Shown: one piece after another, positions 1 through 6,356 of the stretch
Layout: each line of letters starts with the position of its first letter
How positions within the stretch are numbered: position 1 is the first letter of the stretch
Origin: Actinomycetes bacterium
GTDB lineage: Bacteria; Actinomycetota; Actinomycetes; Actinomycetales; Microbacteriaceae
DNA length: 6,812 nt
Direction: 5' to 3'
NCBI GenBank assembly: GCA_030425055.1
Contig: JAUHVN010000155.1
Location: forward strand, 1-6,812
Translations under genes and position numbers: made by a program
Notes under the pieces: model-generated
The model's database searches: none
What the model was told of the DNA's origin: nothing
The model's input: only the letters and a program-made list of their open reading frames with translations

Positions 1-3
1 GCC

Positions 4-828
4 CTAGGCATCCGCGTTCACCCGGTTCAGGAAGGCGGTGAGCGCGTCGTTCACCACGTCGGGATGCTGCGCCTGCGGGTAGTGCCCGGCGCCCTCGATC
101 AGGGTCACCTCTGCATCGAGCCGCTCGGCGATCCACGCCGCCTCGGCGGCCGGGTCGGCGAAGTCGGGGTCGGCGGTCCCCATCACCACGATCGTCGGCG
201 CGGCGACCTGGGGCAGGCGCTCCTCGGCGACGCGGTGGTCGGTGTGGGTCGTGGCGACGAACGCGGCGGTACGACCGGGCTCGCGCAGGTTGTCGCCGAT
301 GCGGCGCCGGTGCTCGTCGAAGTCGGTCGGCTTGACGCCCGGGTACAGGCTCGGCAGGTAGGCGAGCCACGCGGCGCGGGCCCACGGCCGCAGCATCGCG
401 AGTCGGAACGCCGCGGCCATCACGGGATTCGTCGGCGGGTTGCGCACGAACGGTCCGATGAGGGCGAGGCCCGAGACCGCGGATGCGTCTTCACCGGCCG
501 CCCACACCGCGGCGCCGGCGCCGAGCGAGTTGCCCACGATGACCGCGGGGCCGCCCAGGTGGCGGATGAGCGCCAGGGCGTCAGAGCCCGCCGCGGCGTC
601 GTCGTACGCGTCGAAGGTCGTGTCGCTGTCACCGTGACCGCGCAGGTCCATGGCGGCGACGCGATAGCCGGCGTCACGCAGGGCCGGCACCGTGTGGCGG
701 AACGACGAAGCGAGTTCGCCCATCCCCGGTACCGCGATCACGAGCGGACCGTCGCCGGTCACGCGAAAGGCGATGCGGCCGCCGGGGCGGTCGAGGTACT
801 GGACGGGAAGGTCGTCGAAGTCAGACAT
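4..828 (-). CDS. alpha/beta-fold hydrolase (274 aa)
   Basis: This is a cytosolic serine hydrolase of the alpha/beta-hydrolase fold; it has no signal peptide or membrane segment. Visible landmarks are the first core strand and oxyanion-loop region (VIAVPGMGE, residues 30-38), the DLRGHGDSD motif (61-69), the nucleophile elbow GNSLG with Ser101, the acid in GTADPDFAD (Asp220 or Asp222) and the catalytic His249 in GAGHYPQ. The length is normal for the family, and residues about 130-200 form the cap. The substrate cannot be read from the sequence; esters, lactones, peroxides or C-C bonds are all possible in this family. I chose the ATG at 828 because the protein then begins normally (MSDFDDLPV) and a purine run (GAGAGA) lies 11 bases upstream. 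The in-frame GTG at 858 has no Shine-Dalgarno. It is divergent from the acyl-CoA dehydrogenase gene, which suggests, but does not prove, a shared catabolic role. Confidence 0.93.
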   Translation of the reverse strand: MSDFDDLPVQYLDRPGGRIAFRVTGDGPLVIAVPGMGELASSFRHTVPALRDAGYRVAAMDLRGHGDSDTTFDAYDDAAAGSDALALIRHLGGPAVIVGNSLGAGAAVWAAGEDASAVSGLALIGPFVRNPPTNPVMAAAFRLAMLRPWARAAWLAYLPSLYPGVKPTDFDEHRRRIGDNLREPGRTAAFVATTHTDHRVAEERLPQVAAPTIVVMGTADPDFADPAAEAAWIAERLDAEVTLIEGAGHYPQAQHPDVVNDALTAFLNRVNADA

Positions 829-878
829 GATGATCCGTTTCTCTCGCTCTGCGAGCACTAGCTGGTGGTAGTAGCTCT

Positions 879-899
879 ATGGCTAACTATATTAGCCAT
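879..899. promoter_or_regulatory. Perfect inverted repeat, probable repressor operator
   Basis: ATGGCTAA (879-886) and TTAGCCAT (892-899) are exact reverse complements separated by CTATA, making a 21-bp dyad in the most AT-rich stretch of the intergenic region. The size and geometry suit a dimeric winged-helix or helix-turn-helix repressor such as MarR, PadR or TetR. It covers the likely -10 box of the hydrolase promoter, so binding should block that gene; it lies 101 bases before the dehydrogenase start and could also act on it. No regulator gene is in the window, so the binding protein is unknown. Confidence 0.65.
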
Positions 900-915
900 T
901 GATCCATTCCCGCAA
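886..915 (-). promoter_or_regulatory. Probable sigma-70-type promoter of the hydrolase gene
   Basis: Read on the minus strand there is TTGCGG (910-915), an 18-base spacer, and TATAGT (886-891). Transcription would start near 879, giving a leader of about 50 bases to the ATG at 828. The -10 hexamer matches the consensus well and the -35 moderately. The same AT-rich core also reads TATATT (888-893) on the plus strand, so a -10 box for the divergent dehydrogenase gene could sit here too, though I see no good -35 for it. Assigned by eye. Confidence 0.5.
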
Positions 916-922
916 GAGGTGA

Positions 923-954
923 TCTCGTGGTGAGACTTGATCTCATGTAACATG
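923..954. promoter_or_regulatory. Clustered small dyads upstream of the acyl-CoA dehydrogenase gene
   Basis: Three alternating half-sites stand 9 bases apart: TCTC (923-926), GAGA (932-935) and TCTC (941-944). Within them TGAGA/TCTCA (931-935 and 941-945) is a perfect 5-bp dyad with a 5-base centre. It overlaps a second perfect dyad, CATGT-A-ACATG (944-954). TGATCTC is also directly repeated at 920-926 and 938-944. TAACAT (948-953) could be a weak -10 for the plus-strand gene, with a start near 960 and a leader of about 40 bases, but no good -35 accompanies it. Together this looks like a regulated promoter; short dyads can also arise by chance. Confidence 0.35.
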
Positions 955-1000
955 ACACTGCGTTTCACACTGCGATGCGCTCCGACGAAGGGACCATCCC

Positions 1001-2719
1001 ATGCCCGACGGCTACACCGCCCCGATCGACGACTACGCGTTCCTCTACCGCGACGCGTTCGGCACCGACCTCGTCGCGCGCGCCACCGACGGCGCGATGA
1101 CCGCCGACGACGCGATCGACGTGCTCGGCGCCGCGGGGGAGTTCGCCGCCGAGGTGCTCGCGCCCCTCGATCAGCCGGGCGATCGCGTCGGCGCGCAGCT
1201 CGTCGACGGCCAGACCCGGCTGCCCGACGGATTCGCCGACGCATACGAGGCGCTCGTCGGCGCGGGCTGGATCACCGCCGAGGCGCCCGAGTCGGCGGGC
1301 GGCGACGGACTTCCCACCCTCGTCCACAACGGCCTCGGCGAGATCTGGAACGGATCGAACATGGCCTTCGCGCTGTGCTGGATGCTGACCTCGGGCGCCA
1401 TCCACGCGCTCGACGCCGTGGCGTCGCCCGAGCTGCGCGACACCTACCTCGCGCCCATGGTCGAGGGTCGCTGGACCGGCACGATGAACCTGACCGAGCC
1501 GCAGGCCGGCACCGACCTCGGGGCCATCCGCACCATGGCCACACCGAACGACGACGGCTCGTGGTCGATCACCGGCCAGAAGATCTTCATCACGTGGGGC
1601 GACCACGACGTCGCCGAGAACATCGTGCACCTCGTCCTGGCCCGCACTCCGGGCGCGCCCGAGGGTGCGAAGGGCATCTCGCTGTTCGTCGTGCCGAAGT
1701 TCCTCGTCACCGACGACGGCGGCGTGGGCGAGCGCAACGGCGTGCAGACCGTGTCGCTCGAGCACAAGCTCGGCATCCACGGCAGCCCCACGTGCGTGCT
1801 CGCGTACGAGGACGCGACCGGCTACCTCGCCGGCGACCTGCACGGCGGCCTCGCGGGCATGTTCGTCATGATGAACTCGGCGCGCGCGGGCATGGGCCTG
1901 CAGGCGACCGGCGTCTCCGACCGCGCGTACCAGCGGGCCCGTGACTACGCGGCCACGCGACTGCAGGGCCCCGTGCTCGACCGCCCGGCCGGAGCGACGA
2001 TCGCCGAGCACCCCGACGTGCGGCGCCTGCTGCTGTCGATGTCGAGCGAGATCTTCGCGATGCGCGCCATGGGCGTGCTGGTCGGCGACCTGTTCGACCG
2101 TGCCGAGACCGACGGCACGCTCAAGCTCGCCGAGTTCTTCGTGCCGATCTTCAAGGGCTGGACGACGGAGGAGTCGCTGCGGATCACCTCCGACGCCATC
2201 CAGGTGCACGGCGGCTCGGGCTTCATCGAAGAGACCGGTGTCGCTCAGCACTACCGCGACGCGCGCATCATGCCGATCTACGAGGGCACCACCGCGATCC
2301 AGTCGAACGACCTCATCGGCCGTAAGGTCATCCGCGACGGCGGAGAGACGGCATCCGCTCTCTTCGCGCAGATCGACGAGACCGTGACCGCGCTGCGCGG
2401 CCTCGACGACGGCGTCGCGACACGCACCGCCGATCGGCTCGCACGCGCACTCGACGCCGCGCGCCGCGCCACCGACGCGCTGCTCGGCTTCGCCGGGTCG
2501 CCGCGCGACGCGTACGCCGTGAGCGTGCCGTACCTCATGCTGCTCGGCACGCTCGCCGGCGGGTGGCTGCACGGCCTCGCCGTGGTCGCGGTCCTCAGCG
2601 GAGGCTCGACGGATGCCGCAGCCGCCGACCGTCTCGTGTCGGCCGACTTCTACGGCGCGCACCACCTGTCGCGGGTGCACGGCCTCGCCGAGACGGTGAT
2701 CGCGGGCGAGATCGTCTGA
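1001..2719 (+). CDS. acyl-CoA dehydrogenase, DmdC/FadE5-like long form (572 aa)
   Basis: A cytosolic FAD enzyme expected to oxidise an acyl-CoA thioester to the 2,3-enoyl-CoA, passing electrons to electron-transfer flavoprotein. At 572 residues it is much longer than the roughly 380-residue classical form. It has the short N-terminal extension (YTAPIDDYAFLYRDAF, residues 5-20), the helical N domain (about 35-155), the central beta domain with the FAD/substrate motif TMNLTEPQAGTDLG (161-174) and FITWGDHD (196-203), the C-terminal helical domain (about 285-440), and an extra C-terminal domain (about 450-572). The catalytic base should be Glu428 in PIYEGTTAIQ, the position of the active-site Glu of medium-chain acyl-CoA dehydrogenase; QVHGGSGFIEE (401-411) is also conserved. 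The start is secure: GAAGGGA (987-993) lies 7 bases before the ATG. Relatives with this layout include mycobacterial FadE5 and 3-methylmercaptopropionyl-CoA dehydrogenases (DmdC), so the substrate stays open. No ETF, thiolase or CoA-ligase gene is adjacent. Confidence 0.95.
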   Translation: MPDGYTAPIDDYAFLYRDAFGTDLVARATDGAMTADDAIDVLGAAGEFAAEVLAPLDQPGDRVGAQLVDGQTRLPDGFADAYEALVGAGWITAEAPESAGGDGLPTLVHNGLGEIWNGSNMAFALCWMLTSGAIHALDAVASPELRDTYLAPMVEGRWTGTMNLTEPQAGTDLGAIRTMATPNDDGSWSITGQKIFITWGDHDVAENIVHLVLARTPGAPEGAKGISLFVVPKFLVTDDGGVGERNGVQTVSLEHKLGIHGSPTCVLAYEDATGYLAGDLHGGLAGMFVMMNSARAGMGLQATGVSDRAYQRARDYAATRLQGPVLDRPAGATIAEHPDVRRLLLSMSSEIFAMRAMGVLVGDLFDRAETDGTLKLAEFFVPIFKGWTTEESLRITSDAIQVHGGSGFIEETGVAQHYRDARIMPIYEGTTAIQSNDLIGRKVIRDGGETASALFAQIDETVTALRGLDDGVATRTADRLARALDAARRATDALLGFAGSPRDAYAVSVPYLMLLGTLAGGWLHGLAVVAVLSGGSTDAAAADRLVSADFYGAHHLSRVHGLAETVIAGEIV

Positions 2720-2728
2720 GTCGTCTGC

Positions 2729-2751
2729 GGCCGACGGTCAGTCGATCGGCC
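2729..2751. terminator. Weak hairpin at the convergent gene junction
   Basis: GGCCGA (2729-2734) and TCGGCC (2746-2751) can pair around an 11-base loop, and a competing CGAC/GTCG pairing (2732-2735 with 2741-2744) lies inside. It sits at the 18-base junction between the converging dehydrogenase and large exported protein genes, and the stop codon of the latter is in the loop. No T-run follows on either strand. A bidirectional terminator is possible here, but in GC-rich DNA this pairing is weak evidence. Confidence 0.2.
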
Positions 2752-5700
2752 ACTCGTAGACGGTCGCTCCGAGCGCGCCGGCGTCGCAGACGCCGTCGAC
2801 CACCGCCAGGAACACGTTCCCGGGGCCGGGCACGGCCAGGGGTGCCCAGTTGAAGACCTCGGGCACGAAGGTGAACAGGTTGTCGGCGAGATCGTCGCCG
2901 GTGTCGAGGCCCGGCACCTTCATGCTGAACGCGATGCCGGCGAGCACGCTGCCGAACACCGCGTAAAAGCCGTCGACGACCGCAGCGACGACCTGCGCGC
3001 CCGTTGCCGACGAGGGTGCGGGGTTCGGCCTCAGGACAGCGGGGACGATCGCTGACGCGACGGGCGCGAGCTGGAGGAACTGCAGGAAGACCCACAGGCC
3101 GGACGGCGGCTGCGGGCCGTTCGGCGCCCAGACGAGCGCTGCGCCCAGCCCGATCTGCGCCGCCGACAGGCCCGCCCATGCGCCCAGCAGCGTCTTCATC
3201 GTCGTGCTGCCGTCGTAGTTGGTCAGGTCGAGCGTGAAATCGACGACGAGGTAGGTTGCCGCGGAGAAGATGTAGCCCCACTCCAGAGCCGAGAGCTGCG
3301 TCAGTTCGTCGGAGTCGGAGTCGGCCTCGGCAGCCTTCGACACGATCTCTGCGGGGATCGCGACGAGCAGGCAGACGAGGTCGAGGATGCTGAACGTGAG
3401 ACCCGGGTTGAGTGCGGAGAACACCGCGCTCAGCACCGGAATGTCGATCTCGCTGTCCAGCCACTTCACGAGGTCGGTCACGAGGGTCGCGAGCGCCTCG
3501 ATCAGCAGTTCGAGGATCTCGATCGCGACGGTGGTGAGCACCGCCGTGATCTGGTCCAGAATCGTCGTGAGCAGGTCCGAGAGCGCGAGGTCGGCGTACT
3601 GCGACGGATGGCTCACGAGCCGCTCGAGCTCGTGGAACGCCTTCTTGACCTCCTTCGGGATCTCCTCGGCCTGACTGTCGCTGACCGTCGCTCGGATCTT
3701 CTCGACGGCCTGCTTGACGTCGTGCGCGAGCTGGTCCAGGTGACTGTCGGACAGCGACGACAGCGAAACCGTCCCGCTGCCTTTCGACGTCGTCTTGTCG
3801 AGCGCCCAGCGCGACGAGCAGTAGCTCTTGGCCCCGTGCGCGCCGTAGTAGGCCTGCGGATTGCCGTAATGAGGTTGGGTGGCCGCCTTGCGTGAACCCA
3901 TCGCAGCCACGGCGGCGGTGGAGGATCCGTTCTGATTGGTCTGAAGCCACGACTTCAGGTCGGCGGTGGCGTCGGTGGTGAAGTGCTTCGCAAGACCCTC
4001 GAGCTGGTCGAGGATCTTTCCTTTGAGATCTCGTGCGACGTCGACGATGTGAGCCCAGTCGAACAGATCGCACAGCGACTCGATCGCCTTGTGCAGCTCC
4101 TTCATCGCCGTTCGCAGGACGCCTGCGACGACGGACGCCGCCTTCTCGACGGTGTCGACGACGAAATTGTAGGCGTGCCCGAGATCGTTGTGGATCTGCT
4201 TGGCGACGCGTTTCGCGTCCTTCTCGGCCGTCCAGATGATCCTCTTGATGGTGCGGTGACCGTGCACGATGTCGCGCAGGAAGCTGTCGAAATCGTCGTG
4301 CTTCTTCTTGCCGAGCGTCGCCGTGTCGGCGAACCCCGGGGGCGGCTCGCCCTCGGAGTAGGTTGCCGTGCCGTCCTCGTCGAACTCGGTGTACCACGCG
4401 CCGCTGGTCTGCACGTACGGTCGACTCGACGAGCCGACGACCGCCTGGTACACGAGGTTCGACGTCGAATCGGGAAAGGCGAAATACGACCGTGAGTTGG
4501 ATGCTGGCGACTGCAGCGCATCCAGCGAGGCCTTCGTGTCTCCCAGGGTGTTCTGGACGGTCGCGGCCAGACCCGCCACGTTGCTCGCGTCGTAGTTCGA
4601 AGGGAGCGAAGGCGTGCCGGTGAAGTCCTTCATCGCGAGCAGGTCGCTGCCGGTGACCGACGACAGAGTGCTCACGGTGTCCTGATCCGGATAGACGATC
4701 ATCGCCTCCCGTGACGCCATGAAAGGTGCCCACATGTAGAGCGCGGGCGAGGAGACGTTGTCCGGCGTCGTCATGATGCTGAACTCTCCTGCGGCATCCG
4801 TGGTGACCCAGGTGTGCCGGCCGGGACCGACGGAGTGGTCCTTCCCGCGGATGGAGATCGTCACGTCCTCGGACGCCCACACCTTGATCGAGCTGTGCGC
4901 CCGAGGAGTCTTGTTCGGGGTCACGCAGAGCACCTGAGTACGGAAGCGGGGGCTGGCAGGCGTCGGCGTCGAGCCGGATCCGCTCGCCCCCGCCGATGCG
5001 GCGGAGTAGTCGTCCGCCATCAGCTGGCTCTCGGTGAGGAACTGCGCGAACAGCTGCGTGAGGTTGATGCCCTGGATCTTGATGCGCGCCGATGAGTCGG
5101 TCTTGCTGTAGTAGCAGACGCTGGAGTCGACGCCCACGATGGCGGCACCGGTGAAGCCCGCGTTCTGCACGACGGCTTCGTGTTGCGATCCCGCCGTCGA
5201 GGGCGACAGTGCCACGGCGTAGATGTTCGCGCCGGTACGGGTCTGACCGGCGACGTAGGCGTAGCCGTCGGAGACGACGATGGGGTCTTGCGTGAGGTCG
5301 GCCGTGCCCATCTGCGCCGTCCATGCCGCGCTTCGCGTGCTGCCGGGCGAGAGGCCGCCCCCGAGCGCGTACGCGAGGAACTGGCCGGCGGAGGTGCCGA
5401 GGTACAGCATCCCGGACGACACGACGGGTGCGGAGTAGCTGAGATCCTTCGTGCCGGCCTCGATGCTCCACGATGGCGACCAGGTCGAGGTGTCGAGCGC
5501 GACGAGGGTGGCATTGTCTTCCGACGTCGGGATGGTGACGTAGTAGATCTCGTCGAGCCCGGCCACGGGTCGCGGAACGATCGTGGGCGGCACGGGGTGG
5601 GCGCTCGGCGCCTCACCGTCGACGTCGAGCTGATAGAGATGCCCGCCCCACACCACGCACATGCCCACCGACGTGGCCACGGGTGGGCCGACGGGCAGAC

Positions 5701-6295
5701 CGAGTCCGATCGGCGCGGCGATCGCGCTCAGGTCCTGTGTCCACGACTCACTGCCGTCGGGGGAGAGGCAGACCACGGTGCCGCTCTCGTCGAGGAACAC
5801 GATCCGCTGCCCCTGCGGGGTGAACGGGCAGCCATCGACCGCGGCGACCTGGTACGGCTTCGTCCACAGCGGCGCGCCGGATTCGAGGTCGAGCGCGATG
5901 ACCTGGGTGCGAGAGGCGAGGTACACGACGGATCCCACGATGAGCGGCGTGGCGAAGCCGCCCTGGATGGTGGGCTGGTCCAGCTCCTGGAACGGGTAGA
6001 CCCACTGCACTGAGGCATCGGGGGCAGACAGCAGGTAGGCCGATGACCCGGCCGACGTGCCCTTGCCGTACGTGTCGACGACGACCATCGACCCGCCGTT
6101 GAGGGCGGGCACCGCCGACGGATCATGGCCGGCGGCGCCAGCGAACGAGAAGACCGGCTTCGCCGCGGCGGGCGGGGCGGCGCGGGCGAGATCGGGGGTG
6201 ACGGCGAGGGCGGTCAAGCCGAGTCCCACGCCCTGGAAGAGCGTCCTTCGGCTGAGGATCGGTCCGGAGTGGTGCTGACGACTGCTCTCGGTCAC
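2738..6295 (-). CDS. Tat-exported beta-propeller/helical multidomain protein, function unknown (1185 aa)
   Basis: I do not recognise a function. In order: a twin-arginine signal (SRRTLFQ, residues 15-21; hydrophobic core 22-33; likely cleavage after ARA near 39); a PQQ-type beta-propeller (about 45-425) with repeated strand pairs such as TPLIVGSVVYLASRT (116-130) and ALDLESGAPLW (134-144); a Ser/Gly/Ala/Thr/Pro linker (430-449); an Ig-like or transthyretin-like beta region (about 450-545); an amphipathic helical block (664-785) containing LCDLFDWAHIV (741-751); a polar Tyr/Gly/Ser patch (805-845); a second helical block (846-945); and a hydrophobic C-terminal third (966-1185). From memory it resembles large uncharacterised proteins of actinobacteria and filamentous fungi; this is unverified. 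The start is the GTG at 6295, set by AGGGAG 8 bases upstream and a normal-length Tat n-region. It probably acts outside the membrane or anchored to it, with the propeller as binding platform. It has its own promoter, so it need not be co-transcribed with the upstream gene. Confidence 0.9.
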   Translation of the reverse strand: MTESSRQHHSGPILSRRTLFQGVGLGLTALAVTPDLARAAPPAAAKPVFSFAGAAGHDPSAVPALNGGSMVVVDTYGKGTSAGSSAYLLSAPDASVQWVYPFQELDQPTIQGGFATPLIVGSVVYLASRTQVIALDLESGAPLWTKPYQVAAVDGCPFTPQGQRIVFLDESGTVVCLSPDGSESWTQDLSAIAAPIGLGLPVGPPVATSVGMCVVWGGHLYQLDVDGEAPSAHPVPPTIVPRPVAGLDEIYYVTIPTSEDNATLVALDTSTWSPSWSIEAGTKDLSYSAPVVSSGMLYLGTSAGQFLAYALGGGLSPGSTRSAAWTAQMGTADLTQDPIVVSDGYAYVAGQTRTGANIYAVALSPSTAGSQHEAVVQNAGFTGAAIVGVDSSVCYYSKTDSSARIKIQGINLTQLFAQFLTESQLMADDYSAASAGASGSGSTPTPASPRFRTQVLCVTPNKTPRAHSSIKVWASEDVTISIRGKDHSVGPGRHTWVTTDAAGEFSIMTTPDNVSSPALYMWAPFMASREAMIVYPDQDTVSTLSSVTGSDLLAMKDFTGTPSLPSNYDASNVAGLAATVQNTLGDTKASLDALQSPASNSRSYFAFPDSTSNLVYQAVVGSSSRPYVQTSGAWYTEFDEDGTATYSEGEPPPGFADTATLGKKKHDDFDSFLRDIVHGHRTIKRIIWTAEKDAKRVAKQIHNDLGHAYNFVVDTVEKAASVVAGVLRTAMKELHKAIESLCDLFDWAHIVDVARDLKGKILDQLEGLAKHFTTDATADLKSWLQTNQNGSSTAAVAAMGSRKAATQPHYGNPQAYYGAHGAKSYCSSRWALDKTTSKGSGTVSLSSLSDSHLDQLAHDVKQAVEKIRATVSDSQAEEIPKEVKKAFHELERLVSHPSQYADLALSDLLTTILDQITAVLTTVAIEILELLIEALATLVTDLVKWLDSEIDIPVLSAVFSALNPGLTFSILDLVCLLVAIPAEIVSKAAEADSDSDELTQLSALEWGYIFSAATYLVVDFTLDLTNYDGSTTMKTLLGAWAGLSAAQIGLGAALVWAPNGPQPPSGLWVFLQFLQLAPVASAIVPAVLRPNPAPSSATGAQVVAAVVDGFYAVFGSVLAGIAFSMKVPGLDTGDDLADNLFTFVPEVFNWAPLAVPGPGNVFLAVVDGVCDAGALGATVYEWPID
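2924..3400 (-). other. Hydrophobic C-terminal region with about five membrane-like segments
   Basis: This part of the large exported protein (residues 966-1124) holds hydrophobic runs of roughly 20 residues at 966-985, 1003-1022, 1036-1056, 1067-1088 and 1099-1124. They are separated by short polar or acidic loops such as EADSDSDELT (990-999) and a Pro-rich turn (1059-1065). They could be membrane spans or the buried helices of a globular or pore-forming domain. Several contain Asp or Gln and many small residues, which argues for caution over calling them true membrane spans. Confidence 0.5.
3461..3760 (-). other. Second amphipathic helical block of the large exported protein
   Basis: Residues 846-945 are almost free of helix breakers and show heptad-like spacing of Leu, Ile and Val. 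The first half is charged (DQLAHDVKQAVEKIRATV, 854-871) and the second half strongly hydrophobic (TAVLTTVAIEILELLIEAL, 917-935), leading directly into the hydrophobic C-terminal region. A coiled coil, helical bundle or membrane-inserting hairpin are all compatible. Confidence 0.5.
3941..4306 (-). other. First amphipathic helical block with FDWAHIV motif
   Basis: Residues 664-785 of the large exported protein begin with a basic patch (KKKHDD, 663-668). Long helices alternate charged and hydrophobic faces: FLRDIVHGHRTIKRIIW (672-688), DAKRVAKQIHNDLGHAY (693-709), VLRTAMKELHKAIESL (726-741). They end in LCDLFDWAHIVDVARDLKG (741-759). The FDW-x-x-I motif followed by another helix is the part I would use to search for relatives. 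Confidence 0.5.
5021..6163 (-). other. PQQ-type beta-propeller domain
   Basis: Residues about 45-425 show at least six repeats of the pattern: small residue, hydrophobic strand, short Gly/Asp turn, second strand, then AL(D) and a closing Trp. Closing tryptophans are at 98, 144, 185, 276 and 325. Examples are PPVATSVGMCVVWGG (204-218), APVVSSGMLYLGTSAGQF (289-306) and DPIVVSDGYAYVAGQ (337-351). This is the fold of BamB and of PQQ dehydrogenase propellers. I do not see the PQQ-ligating vicinal cysteines or other catalytic signature, so it is more likely a binding scaffold than a quinoprotein enzyme. Confidence 0.75.
6176..6295 (-). other. Twin-arginine signal peptide
   Basis: Residues 1-40 of the large exported protein: polar n-region with the Tat motif S-R-R-T-L-F-Q (15-21), a mildly hydrophobic Gly/Leu/Ala core (22-33), and PDLARA-AP as probable signal peptidase I site near residue 39. 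There is no lipobox cysteine. Tat export suggests the propeller folds, possibly with a ligand, before transport. Confidence 0.8.
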
Positions 6296-6303
6296 GATCT
6301 CAT

Positions 6304-6309
6304 CTCCCT
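6304..6309 (-). promoter_or_regulatory. Shine-Dalgarno that fixes the start of the large exported protein
   Basis: AGGGAG on the minus strand, 8 bases before the GTG at 6295. The frame stays open upstream to an ATG at 6373 and a TTG at 6385, but neither has a ribosome-binding sequence, and both would put a charged 26-30 residue extension before the Tat signal. The TTG also coincides with the -35 box. Confidence 0.75.
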
Positions 6310-6313
6310 GCGA

Positions 6314-6341
6314 GCACCGCGCGACACAGTCGCTTCGGTGC
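6314..6341 (-). promoter_or_regulatory. Leader hairpin just upstream of the Shine-Dalgarno
   Basis: On the transcript, GCACCG (6336-6341) pairs with CGGTGC (6314-6319). Inside, after an AA/G internal loop, GCGAC (6329-6333) pairs with GTCGC (6321-6325) around a three-base loop. That is 11 base pairs, mostly G-C, in the middle of the predicted 5' leader and only 4 bases before the Shine-Dalgarno. It may stabilise the mRNA, tune ribosome access, or serve as a DNA operator. No known riboswitch is recognised. Confidence 0.5.
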
Positions 6342-6356
6342 GTTTCCCTGTCGGTT

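Noticed and set aside
64..861. A 265-residue plus-strand frame over the hydrolase gene
   Set aside because: Antisense shadow; the minus-strand frame has the full catalytic triad and fold motifs.
965..2680. A 571-residue open frame antisense to the acyl-CoA dehydrogenase
   Set aside because: It is the antisense shadow of a clearly conserved gene; composition is Arg/Val/His-rich without recognisable motifs.
3305..3326. Short tandem repeat of GGAGTC-type units
   Set aside because: It simply encodes the acidic SDSDSD loop of the large protein and is only a few units long.
2595..5471. A 958-residue open frame on the minus strand
   Set aside because: It overlaps the large exported protein and the dehydrogenase gene in another frame, is extremely Arg-rich with no domain-like pattern, and lacks a start with a ribosome site. 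Long empty frames are common in GC-rich coding DNA.
5180..6013. A 277-residue plus-strand frame inside the propeller region
   Set aside because: Antisense shadow of the propeller repeats, with no ribosome site and no sensible composition.
5021..6163. Quinoprotein (PQQ) dehydrogenase
   Set aside because: The propeller repeats fit, but I see no vicinal cysteine pair or catalytic Asp motif typical of these enzymes, and the C-terminal two thirds do not belong to that family.
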